Source of the DNA: Clostridia bacterium
GTDB taxonomy: Bacteria > Bacillota > Clostridia > Christensenellales > CAG-138
Length of the DNA: 32,730 nt
Assembly: GCA_017523925.1 (NCBI GenBank)
Contig: JAFWVQ010000011.1
Coordinates: forward strand, 1-32,730
Direction of reading: 5' to 3'
Under the pieces are notes generated by a model. The model ran no database searches and was not told the DNA's origin. It worked only from the letters and a program-made list of their open reading frames with translations. Both the position numbers and the translations under genes were made by a program. This document shows, piece after piece, positions 8,067 through 15,198 of this stretch; the stretch's first letter is position 1, and each line of letters opens with the position of its first letter.

Positions 8067-9047
8067 TCATCGCATATCCCCGCCGCCGCCTTCTGCGCCG
8101 CCTTCCGCGCCATCCGCCGCGCCGTTCCCGTCGTTTTGACCCGCGGCGCCTGCGTTCGCAAGCTCCCAGCGGTAGCGCTCGAGGTCCATCTCGTCCTCGA
8201 TCTCAAGCCCTCTTTCGCCGCAGAGGGATTCGATATGGTGCGTGAACTCGTGGCGGATGATCCTGCGAAGCTCGTTTTTCAGCGCGGCCTCGCTCAGATG
8301 CGGATACGTGGCGATAATCGAGCCGCCGTAGAGCATGATGCTTCTGCCGAGGCGCGGATCGTTGCGGTATTCGCCCAAAATGAGCAGCGGGCGCGCGCTT
8401 TGGGAGCCGGGATGGTATTTTTTCGCCTCGCTCAGCGAAATGCCGCCGCTGAGCTTTTCAAAGAAGCGCTCCGGCAGCTCCTCGGCCGCCTCGTCGGAAA
8501 GCTTCTTTATAATATCGAGCTGCTCGCTGCGGCTCCTTCCCCGAAGCGCGGCTCGTCCTGCACGGCGCGCGCGATGTGCGGCTTCCTCCGCATGCTCCCT
8601 CCTTCGCCCGCCGTCGCGGGAATGCCGCCTGTTTGCAGCGTTTGCTCCGTTTGCAGCGTTTGCACCGTTTGCGCCGGTTGCGCCGGCTGCACCGTTTGCG
8701 CCGTTTGCGCCCGAGAACACTACGATCGGCGAAACGTACTCCACCGTGATAACCTCCGCACCGCCCTGCGCGAGCTGCTGTTCCTGCTCTGCGCGGGGCT
8801 GCGCGCTGTCCCGATCCGCGATCGGCGCGTCATTCGGAGTGTTATTCGGCGCATCGGCCTGCGCTTTTGAAGCGGCAGCCGCCGGTTCGTCCTCCGTTTT
8901 CTCGAGCCGAGGCGCTATGCCGCTGCGAAAAGCGCGCGCGGAAGCAAGGATCCCGCTCAGGGTGCTTTCGCCCCGCTGCGTGATCGCCTCCTTCAGCGCA
9001 TCCGCCACGGATGCGGCCCGGGTTTTTTCGGTATTCTCGCTCGTCAT
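8067..9047 (-). CDS. zincin-like metallopeptidase with low-complexity N-terminal extension
   Basis: The C-terminal half (about 175-295) matches the small Clostridia metallopeptidase family (zincin_1-like). It has LPERFFEKLSGG, a LGEYRNDPRLGRSI region and the zinc motif HEFTH (266-270), followed by H271 and the ESLCGERGLEIEDE region. Relatives are usually about 130 residues, so this 326-residue protein carries roughly 175 extra N-terminal residues. That extension is Ala-rich, then has a Gly-Ala-Asn tract (113-139) and an Arg/His-rich basic stretch (140-174). A Gly-rich tail ends the protein. The substrate is unknown. The ATG at 9047 has only a weak ribosome binding site (CCGAGC), but no in-frame ATG lies between it and the domain. 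It is the last gene of the operon. Confidence 0.75.
   Translation of the reverse strand: MTSENTEKTRAASVADALKEAITQRGESTLSGILASARAFRSGIAPRLEKTEDEPAAAASKAQADAPNNTPNDAPIADRDSAQPRAEQEQQLAQGGAEVITVEYVSPIVVFSGANGANGAAGATGANGANAANGANAANRRHSRDGGRRREHAEEAAHRARRAGRAALRGRSRSEQLDIIKKLSDEAAEELPERFFEKLSGGISLSEAKKYHPGSQSARPLLILGEYRNDPRLGRSIMLYGGSIIATYPHLSEAALKNELRRIIRHEFTHHIESLCGERGLEIEDEMDLERYRWELANAGAAGQNDGNGAADGAEGGAEGGGGDMR
8631..8711. repeat. coding microsatellite of GCAAACGGC-like 9-mers
   Basis: On the coding (minus) strand, GCAAACGGC-type and GCAAACGCT-type 9-mers repeat with substitutions. They encode the Ala-Asn-Gly/Ala tract of the metallopeptidase. The reading frame is kept. The tract looks like slippage expansion between the N-terminal part and the catalytic domain. 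Confidence 0.8.
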
Positions 9048-9152
9048 TGCGATGCTCGGATGCAGCCCGACCGCACGGGTCGGTTTCTACCTTATTATTA
9101 TAGCCGTTAAAATGCCGTTCCGGCTTTGCCCGCTTCTGCGGCGCACGCCCGC

Positions 9153-9560
9153 TCAGCCTTCCGCGCCGCTCTCGGCGCCGTCGCCCTCTCCCTCCTCGAC
9201 GGGATCGGGCAGCTGCTCGTCAAGCGCGGGCTGCTCGAACAGCTCGGGCGCAGGCTCACCGGCCCGTTCCTCCTCGGGAAGTGTATCATCGGGCTCGTCC
9301 ATCGCTTCCTCGGCAAGCAGCGCCTCGATATCGGCCTCCATGCCGGCATCGCGCAGCAGCCTTTCAAGCGCCGTCATGCGCCCGCGAAGCTTCTCCTCGC
9401 GCTGGCGCGCCGCCTCGGCCTTGAGCCGCTCGATGTCCAGCTCGTTATGGATGCGGTCGAGCTCGCGTATCACCTCGTCGAGAAACAGATCCACGTCCTC
9501 CACGTCGTAGCCGAAGAAGGAATGCGAAAATTTCCTTTTTATAATATCGTTTCTGTTCAT
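9153..9560 (-). CDS. divIVA: DivIVA-family division and polarity protein
   Basis: The 135-residue protein starts with the family signature NDIIKRKFSHSFFGYDVEDVD, which corresponds to the DivIVA membrane-binding N terminus (residues 3-23). A predicted coiled coil (about 25-75) rich in Glu, Arg and Leu follows, then an acidic, Pro-containing tail. DivIVA proteins bind negatively curved membrane at septa and poles and recruit division or wall-growth partners. It is shorter than many relatives (about 160-220 residues), chiefly in the coiled-coil part. The start is the Met directly before NRNDII, with AAAGGA eight bases upstream; longer in-frame upstream sequence is low-complexity. Its place after ylmE and sepF is the conserved ylm order, although the usual ylmG and ylmH genes are absent from the 160-bp gap. 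Confidence 0.9.
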   Translation of the reverse strand: MNRNDIIKRKFSHSFFGYDVEDVDLFLDEVIRELDRIHNELDIERLKAEAARQREEKLRGRMTALERLLRDAGMEADIEALLAEEAMDEPDDTLPEEERAGEPAPELFEQPALDEQLPDPVEEGEGDGAESGAEG

Positions 9561-9720
9561 ACCGTTATCCTTTTTCTGTTTTCGGCGCGTTTCCCCGTTT
9601 CTTCCGTACTGTTTGCCGCGGCCCGGGAGAGGGAGCGGTGTTCCGCCGTCGGCTCCTCCCGCCCCCGGCGCGGCAATGCGGCACCCGTTCGTTACAACGG
9701 AAGCTTGATCCTGCTCACGG

Positions 9721-10170
9721 TCACTGTCTCGAGCCCTCGGGACTGCCGACGATATCGACGTTTGCCGGGGCAACCATGAATATCCTCGAAGACACCTTGT
9801 AGACTCTTCCGTTGAGAGCGTAGCAAGCGCCGGACATGAAGTCCAGTATGCGCTGCGCGACCTCGACCTCGATCTGCTCCATGTTCACGATGACGGGCTT
9901 GTGGGCCTTGAGATTGTCGATGATATTCTGCGTATCCTCGTAGCTGACGGGACGGTAGATTATCACCTTTCCGCTGTATGCGTTGGGGAAGGCGGTCACG
10001 TTCGCGGCGGTGCTCCTTCTCGGGCTCGGCCTGCGCTCGGGTTCGGGTTCGGGCTCTTGATCCTGGTAGACGGAGCTTTCGCTCTGCTCGTCGGAATAAT
10101 CGAGCTCCCTATCCCATTCCTCCTCAACCTCCATAAGCGAGTTCCAAAAGCGTCTGAGTGCGTTTGCCAT
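9721..10170 (-). CDS. sepF: SepF cell-division protein
   Basis: The 149-residue protein has an N-terminal amphipathic stretch (MANALRRFWNSL), typical of the SepF membrane anchor. An acidic, Pro-containing linker follows. The conserved SepF/DUF552 domain lies at about 65-145, with VIIYRPVSYEDTQNIIDNLK, a PVIVNMEQI strand, a RILDFMSGACYAL helix and a closing RIFMVAP strand. SepF polymerises into rings, binds the FtsZ C terminus and ties the Z-ring to the membrane. AGGAGG lies eight bases before the ATG. It sits between ylmE and divIVA, as in most Bacillota. Confidence 0.95.
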   Translation of the reverse strand: MANALRRFWNSLMEVEEEWDRELDYSDEQSESSVYQDQEPEPEPERRPSPRRSTAANVTAFPNAYSGKVIIYRPVSYEDTQNIIDNLKAHKPVIVNMEQIEVEVAQRILDFMSGACYALNGRVYKVSSRIFMVAPANVDIVGSPEGSRQ

Positions 10171-10245
10171 ATCGGTTTCCTCCTAAAAATTCTGTTGGCG
10201 CTTGGAGAAAATCGGCGGTGGCAACTCCGCCCTTCGCCCTATGCG

Positions 10246-10959
10246 TCAGTGCGCTTTGGGCGATCCTGCCGCGGGCCTTGCGCCGAAGAGGGCGGAGCCG
10301 ATCCGCACCATCGTCGAGCCCTCAAGAACAGCGGCTTTATAATCCCCGCTCATGCCCATGGAAAGCTCCTGCATCGAGATATTCGGGATGTTTTCAGCGC
10401 GAATATTCTCGAAAAGCTCCCTCATGCGCGCAAAATAGACCCTTGCTTCCTCCTCGCAGGCGGCGGGAGGCACGCACATGAGCCCCTCTGCGCGAACGCC
10501 GGGCATCTCGGAAACTACCTTCAAAAGCTCACGAAGCTCATTCGGAGCGACGCCGGATTTCTGCGCCTCGCCGCCGATGTTGACCTCGATGAGTATCGGC
10601 TGAACGACGCTTCTGTTCATCGCAAGCCGATTGATCTCGGCGGCAAGCTCGAGCCTGTCCACCGATTGGATGAGCGCAGCTCTGCCAACGAGGTATTTCA
10701 CCTTGTTGGTCTGAAGCGCGCCGATAAAATGCGCTTTTACGCCGCATTCCATGAAGAAATCGTATTTCTCGTTGAATTCCTGTGCGCGGTTCTCGCCCAC
10801 CTCGCGAAGCCCCGCTTCGATCACGGGCCGGATCAGGTCGGCTGATTTGAACTTGGTCGCGCCGATGAGCCTTATCTCGCTCGGGCTCCTTCCCGCCTTG
10901 CAGCAGGCCTCTTCTATGCCGTCAAGCACTATTTGAAGAGCTTCTTTTTCGGTATCCAA
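10246..10959 (-). CDS. ylmE: YggS/YlmE-family PLP homeostasis protein
   Basis: The 237-residue protein is a PLP-binding TIM-barrel of the YggS/YlmE/PROSC family. It shows GATKFKS (the Lys that binds pyridoxal phosphate), EVGENRAQEF, AHFIGALQTNKVKYL, QSVDRLELA, LIEVNIGGE and a SMGMSGDYKAA-EGSTMVRIGSALFG end. Family members buffer PLP and influence amino-acid and vitamin B6 balance; no substrate-specific catalysis is established. The start is TTG, preceded by a strong GGGGGTGA-type ribosome binding site, and the gene overlaps the 3' end of the HlyD-like gene by about 30 bases. That overlap suggests translational coupling. It lies directly upstream of sepF in the conserved ylm order. Confidence 0.93.
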   Translation of the reverse strand: MDTEKEALQIVLDGIEEACCKAGRSPSEIRLIGATKFKSADLIRPVIEAGLREVGENRAQEFNEKYDFFMECGVKAHFIGALQTNKVKYLVGRAALIQSVDRLELAAEINRLAMNRSVVQPILIEVNIGGEAQKSGVAPNELRELLKVVSEMPGVRAEGLMCVPPAACEEEARVYFARMRELFENIRAENIPNISMQELSMGMSGDYKAAVLEGSTMVRIGSALFGARPAAGSPKAH

Positions 10960-12158
10960 TATCTCACCCCCTCGTTCAGCGGAGCGGACGAAGTGTTGTT
11001 TGCGCCGATTATGGCGTGGCCGCCGTCCTCCGCAAATACGTTCACATAAACGCCGGTGCGCTTGCCGTCGATCATCAGCTCCACGAAGGGCTTGCCGTCC
11101 TCAAACTGCACGGCGCGCTTTTCAACGCGGATGCCCTCTGCGGCGAAGCCGATCTCGGCGCGCACGGTGCGCACATCGATAAGCGTGCCGATATCGGCGC
11201 TGATCTTTATGATATTTACCACCTTCTGCCCGCTTACAAAGCTTGTTTCGCCGATGCCTTCGAACTTGCCGTAGCCGCGAATATCCACCGAGTGCTTCTC
11301 GCCCGAAGAAACGCGCATGCCCTGCGAAAGGGGCGTGTTGAAAACGAGGTACCACTCGCTGCCGTCCACTATGCGGTAGGCGCCGCCGCCCGCCGCCGTC
11401 CATTTCGGCGATTTTTCGTTCTTTTTGATGATGCTGTCGATCAGCTCGGAGGTCACGATCGAAAGCTTATCCGCGTTGAGAGCGGCGGAGTAATCATCGA
11501 AATAATAGCTCACGCGCCCGCCGCGATCGGCGATCAGGGCGATGCGCGAATCCGAAACGGCCGTTTCGCGCTCGTCCGCAAGGCGGTAGAGCGAGCGCAG
11601 AGTCTCGGTCTCCTGGATGGTGGACCTTAGATACTCGCTGCGGTCGGTCAGGAACATGGTTAGCCTGTCCTTCAATTCGAGCACGCCCGAGGTATCGCCC
11701 GAGAGCACCGAATCGGAGAGCTCCTTTTTGAGCTTTTCGATCTCATTATCGTAGTTTCGCAGCTCCACGTCGCGCGCTTCGCCGAGCACGCCGAGCTGCG
11801 CCTCGTATATCTCCTGCCGCGTGCGCCACAGGGACATGGTTATCTCCCTGCTGTAGCCGAGCTTATACACGTCCATCACGCGATCGCCGGCGGCGACCCG
11901 CTGCCCCTCCTGCATATAGCGGTCGGCAAGGTCGAACTCGCCGCCCGTCACAACGCTCTCGCGGCGCACCACCACCGCCGTCACGGTCTGCGAGGTCTCG
12001 ATGCTGCCGATGCGCGCGGTGCCCTCGCTGCCGCCGAAATGCATCAGCACGAGCAGGAGCAGCAGCATCAGCAGCAGAAAGCCCGCCGCCACAACGAGCA
12101 CCGATTTTTTGAAGCGCCTGCGCTTTCTTTGATTTTTATTTATGTAAAGAACTTCCAA
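10929..12158 (-). CDS. HlyD-like membrane-anchored adaptor protein
   Basis: The 409-residue protein has a basic N terminus (NKNQRKRRRFKK), one transmembrane segment (about 20-40) and an extracellular part. A short biotinyl-lipoyl-like strand region comes first (TAVVVRRESVVTGGEFDLADRYMQEGQRVAAGDRVMDVYK). A coiled-coil helix (about 105-190) follows, then beta-rich segments, as in HlyD/membrane-fusion adaptors. Related HlyD-like genes are often found next to ylmE and sepF in Clostridia. No transporter partner is encoded nearby, so a structural or division-linked role is as likely as export. Translation starts at TTG with GAGGAGG six bases upstream. The 3' end overlaps ylmE. Confidence 0.78.
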   Translation of the reverse strand: MEVLYINKNQRKRRRFKKSVLVVAAGFLLLMLLLLLVLMHFGGSEGTARIGSIETSQTVTAVVVRRESVVTGGEFDLADRYMQEGQRVAAGDRVMDVYKLGYSREITMSLWRTRQEIYEAQLGVLGEARDVELRNYDNEIEKLKKELSDSVLSGDTSGVLELKDRLTMFLTDRSEYLRSTIQETETLRSLYRLADERETAVSDSRIALIADRGGRVSYYFDDYSAALNADKLSIVTSELIDSIIKKNEKSPKWTAAGGGAYRIVDGSEWYLVFNTPLSQGMRVSSGEKHSVDIRGYGKFEGIGETSFVSGQKVVNIIKISADIGTLIDVRTVRAEIGFAAEGIRVEKRAVQFEDGKPFVELMIDGKRTGVYVNVFAEDGGHAIIGANNTSSAPLNEGVRYWIPKKKLFK

Positions 12159-12209
12159 TTTAAGCCTCCTCAGTCTCCCGGCGGCGCCGCGATTTTTGCG
12201 CCTGCGCCG

Positions 12210-12593
12210 TCACTCGTTCGCGCTCTCGCCGTCTTCGTTCACGACCTCGTAGCCAGTTTTTTCGCTTCTGCCGTACTGCCTGTCGAAATTCTCCTGATTT
12301 TTCAGCACGTACTTATTGTAGAGCGTTTCGGCGCTGAGACCCGCATGCAGGCACATGCTCACGAAGAAGTGGAGGATATCCACCAATTCGCCCTGAAGCG
12401 CCTCGGTATCCACGGGCTTTTTGTTCTTCCACCATTTGAAGTTCACCTCGTCGAGCACCTCGGAGAGCTCGCTCAGCATCGCAAGCACCTCCTTCTGCAT
12501 CCATTCCTCCTGCGTGAACTCAAGCTGCCTTCTGACGCGGATATCGGTATCAAGAAGGTTCTGCATTTCGAAGATCCTATCAAGCTTGTCCAT
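12210..12593 (-). CDS. dimeric-type dUTPase (dUTPase_2 / MazG-like)
   Basis: The 127-residue all-alpha protein resembles the dimeric dUTPase family (PF08761). It has MQNLLD near the N terminus, metal-binding acidic helices ELSEVLDEVNFKWWK (42-56) and ELVDILHFFVSMCL (69-82), and an ending ENFDRQYGR. The acidic residues E42, E45, E69 and D72 fit the expected magnesium ligands. Such enzymes hydrolyse dUTP to dUMP and pyrophosphate, limiting uracil in DNA and feeding thymidylate synthesis. The ATG is preceded by AAGGAAG. It is about 50 bases from each neighbour, consistent with one transcript. A MazG-like house-cleaning pyrophosphatase with another nucleotide preference is the main alternative. 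Confidence 0.85.
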   Translation of the reverse strand: MDKLDRIFEMQNLLDTDIRVRRQLEFTQEEWMQKEVLAMLSELSEVLDEVNFKWWKNKKPVDTEALQGELVDILHFFVSMCLHAGLSAETLYNKYVLKNQENFDRQYGRSEKTGYEVVNEDGESANE

Positions 12594-12646
12594 AATTCTT
12601 CCTTAAATCAAAGTATTTTTTGCTTTTCTCTTTCGCGCTTTCGCCG

Positions 12647-13987
12647 TCAGCGCTCGATAAGCGAGCGAAGCGCCTCCGCGCTTGCGCCGAGCCTTCCTAC
12701 GATCGCCGCCTTCATCGCGCCGGCGGAGCAGACGATCGGCAGCAGCGCGTGAACGTCGTCCGCGCTCACGCCGTCGATAAGCGCGAGCACCTCGTCATCC
12801 GTGCGATGCTCGAGGCCGAGCAGCTCCTTCCTTCCGAGCGAGGACGCGTGGGAGGAGGAATTCTCCCTGCCGAGGATGTAGCCCGTGCGGATCTGCCGCC
12901 TGCTTCGCTCGATCTCGCTCGCGGAAACGCCGTTTTTAAGCAGCTTTTCGCACTCGCCGAGCATCATCTCCAGCACCTTCACGGCCTGCTTTTCGCCCGT
13001 GCCGGCGTAAACGGTGAAATAGCCGCTGCTCTTGAAGAACGATGGCGAGGAATACACCGAATACGCCATGCCGCTGCGCTCCCTTATGCTCTGAAACAGC
13101 CTCGAGCTCATGCTGCCGCCGATGATATTGTTCAATACGAGCAGCGGATAGCATTCCTTCGCGCCGTAGGCAAAGCCCGGGAACGCCAGCGCGATATGGG
13201 TCTGCTCGGTATCCTTCTCTATGAGCTTCACCCGCTCCCCTTCCGCGCTCATGCCGCCCGCCCGAGGCGCGGGGCTCGACTCCTCCGCAGTTTTTGTGTT
13301 TTTTGCGCTTTTTGCGCCCTTCGCGATCGCCGCAAGATCGAATGCGCCGGCGACCGCCTCGGCAAGCTTATCAAAATCGAAATTGCCCGCCGCAGCTATA
13401 ACGATGTTTTCGGGGCGATACCTGCGCGCCATATAGGAGCGGATCATGCCGCGGGTGAACGCGCCAACGCTCTTTTCCGAGCCGAGCACGGGGTATGCGA
13501 GCGGGTCCGAGCCGTAATACAGCGAGCAGAGCGCCTCATGCGCCACGTCCTCGGGCGAATCGTTGTTCATGGAGATCTCCTCGAGTACCACGCCCTTTTC
13601 GCGCTCGATATCGGCTTCATCGAGCTTGGAGGTGCAAACGAGCTCCGCGATGAGCTCGAGCGCCTCGATCAGGCTGTCCTCCGTGACCTTCGCATAAAAG
13701 CAGGTGCAGTCCTTGCTCGTGAAGGCGTTCATATTGCCGCCGAGCAGGTCCATCAGCTCCGCAAGCTCCTCCGCGGAGTGCTTTTTCGTGCCCTTGAAGA
13801 GCATATGCTCTATGAAATGCGAGATGCCGCATTCGGTGCCGGCTTCAAGCGTTTCGCCGCCGGGGAGCGCGGCGGTCTCGTATATCGAGCCTGCTCCGAC
13901 CCAGCAGCCGATGGAAACGGAGCGGTAGTTTTCCAGTTTTTCGCCGATGATCCTCAGACCGTTCGGCAGAGTGCGTTTACAGATCAA
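12647..13987 (-). CDS. M16-family zinc peptidase (YmxG/MlpA-like)
   Basis: The 446-residue protein has the inverted zinc motif HxxEH as HFIEH (57-61), followed by MLFKGT. The third ligand is E137, 76 residues after H61, as expected for M16 peptidases. The C-terminal half has the inactive-lobe features, with GGSMSSRLFQSIRERSGMAYSV. It resembles B. subtilis MlpA (YmxG), encoded directly after ylxY, and the same order occurs here. A short low-complexity insert (about 225-245, KGAKSAKNTKTAEES) lies between the lobes. The start codon is TTG with AAAGGG about 12 bases upstream, so start choice is moderately certain. The substrate is unknown. Confidence 0.9.
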   Translation of the reverse strand: MICKRTLPNGLRIIGEKLENYRSVSIGCWVGAGSIYETAALPGGETLEAGTECGISHFIEHMLFKGTKKHSAEELAELMDLLGGNMNAFTSKDCTCFYAKVTEDSLIEALELIAELVCTSKLDEADIEREKGVVLEEISMNNDSPEDVAHEALCSLYYGSDPLAYPVLGSEKSVGAFTRGMIRSYMARRYRPENIVIAAAGNFDFDKLAEAVAGAFDLAAIAKGAKSAKNTKTAEESSPAPRAGGMSAEGERVKLIEKDTEQTHIALAFPGFAYGAKECYPLLVLNNIIGGSMSSRLFQSIRERSGMAYSVYSSPSFFKSSGYFTVYAGTGEKQAVKVLEMMLGECEKLLKNGVSASEIERSRRQIRTGYILGRENSSSHASSLGRKELLGLEHRTDDEVLALIDGVSADDVHALLPIVCSAGAMKAAIVGRLGASAEALRSLIER

Positions 13988-14043
13988 GCGTTTCTTATCC
14001 CTTTCTCTTTCGTATTATCGTATCGCCTGTTAAGCATACCTTC

Positions 14044-14817
14044 TCAATCGTATATTGTACCGCTTACAGTTGCCGCCGTCAAGCCCGAAACCGAAAAATA
14101 ATCAAGTATATCCCCGATCGCCCCCGCAAACGCCGCCGTCGGCACGCAAACCGCGATATCGCCGCTTGAAATATTGCCCACGGCGCGCGAAGCGATCTCC
14201 TCCGCGCTCCCCCGCTCGCAGATAAGATCGACCGAGCCGCGCACCGCCGTAAGCGAAAGCGCCTTTGCGGCACGGCAGAGCGCCTCGTCGCCGCCGGTGA
14301 AAAGCAGCCTCGGCGCTTGGCCGCAGACCGAGCGCACGGTCCTCGCCGCCTCTTCAAGCGCAGCGCGAACGCTCCCGCTTTCGCCCCCTGCTGCGCCCCC
14401 GTTTTCGCCCCAAACTGCGCCCGTCCCGTCCGCCGCAAGCGCGGCCTCATGCCCCTCGGCGGCGATGCGCCGCAGCGCCTCGGGATTCTCGCGCACGAAG
14501 CTCGGGCTGAGCGCGAAGGTTGCCTTCGCACCGCGCGAGCCGAGCTCATCGAGCAGAGCGGGAAGCGCCGAGGCATTCCAGCTTACGGCGATCAAAAGCG
14601 CGGCTTTTCCGCCCTTTTTTCCTTTATACACTTCGGAATCCGCGTGCATTCCGCCGAGCGTGCGCGGCGCGGAGCTCGCCTGTGCCGCCGCTCCCGAGCG
14701 CAGCCCGAGCGCGAGGAACAGCCCCAGCGCGATCGCAAGCAGCAGCGCGTTCGCTCCCGCCGTTTCCCAAATGCGCGGCCATGCGCCGCAAAAAGCTCTC
14801 TTTTCGGCTTTCTTCAT
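14044..14817 (-). CDS. YlxY/PdaB-like polysaccharide deacetylase homologue, probably inactive
   Basis: The 257-residue protein has an N-terminal membrane anchor (about 22-40) and a NodB-like fold, with AVSWNASALPALLDEL (77-91), RGAKATFALS, VRENPEALRRIAAEGHE (108-124) and later TGGDEAL. The deacetylase metal site is missing. The TFDDG-type first motif is VSWN, and the usual H-S-(Y/H)-x-H stretch after GHE is AALAADGTG, with no histidines. The start shown is the Met with AAAGGA nine bases upstream; an upstream in-frame Met would add 20 basic residues before the anchor. It is first in the predicted operon, upstream of the M16 peptidase, matching the ylxY-mlpA order of B. subtilis. A structural or regulatory role in wall or spore biology is inferred. 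Confidence 0.7.
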   Translation of the reverse strand: MKKAEKRAFCGAWPRIWETAGANALLLAIALGLFLALGLRSGAAAQASSAPRTLGGMHADSEVYKGKKGGKAALLIAVSWNASALPALLDELGSRGAKATFALSPSFVRENPEALRRIAAEGHEAALAADGTGAVWGENGGAAGGESGSVRAALEEAARTVRSVCGQAPRLLFTGGDEALCRAAKALSLTAVRGSVDLICERGSAEEIASRAVGNISSGDIAVCVPTAAFAGAIGDILDYFSVSGLTAATVSGTIYD

Positions 14818-14867
14818 ACCCTTCCGTCCTTTCCGAACCTTCCGAATGCGGCGGTCGATACGCCGCC

Positions 14868-14958
14868 CACTAATCACTAATCACTAACCACTAACCACTG
14901 TCCACCGATCACTAACACTAACCACTAATCACTAACCGCCAAACACCAACCACCACCG
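14868..14958. repeat. degenerate heptamer tract (CACTAAY)
   Basis: About thirteen consecutive 7-bp units follow the consensus CACTAAT/CACTAAC, drifting to CACCGAT and CACCACC at the right end. The gap 14818-15198 is otherwise gene-free. It holds this tract, a hairpin (AGCGG with CCGCT, about 15062-15085) and a -10 element for the CotH-type gene. The unit resembles the TTCACTA repeats elsewhere in the window. Confidence 0.8.
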
Positions 14959-15110
14959 CCGCCGAGCGGCCGATTCGACGCCCCTCTATCCCCCTAATAC
15001 TCTATGCCCGCTTTAATATTTTATCCTCAATGCGCCCTTTGCTGCCAAATTCCATTCATAAAGCGGCTTATTTTATCGGATCCGCTCTTTTATTTTGTGA
15101 AAAAGCAGTG

Positions 15111-15116
15111 TATAAT
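15111..15116 (+). promoter_or_regulatory. probable -10 element for the CotH-type gene
   Basis: A perfect TATAAT lies about 83 bases before the ATG. Only a weak T-rich -35 (TTTTAT) is present 17 bases upstream, so this promoter may be weak or use an activator. Confidence 0.5.
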
Positions 15117-15198
15117 ATGCTTGTTATCTTTCGGCGTTTGCAGGCAAGGGGCGGTTTTCCCGCCGGCGGCGCGCGAAACCAAAGAAGGAGTTTTAAAG

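Noticed and set aside
2170..8139. A 1989-codon open frame antisense to the scaffoldin
   Set aside because: It mirrors the scaffoldin codon bias and repeat structure, has no domain sense and no promoter. The scaffoldin frame has a signal peptide, cohesins, ribosome binding site and terminator.
15004..15198. N-terminal extension of the CotH-type protein by 65 residues
   Set aside because: The extension reads through the promoter -10 box and lacks a ribosome binding site. The downstream ATG has AAGGAG and a proper membrane anchor.
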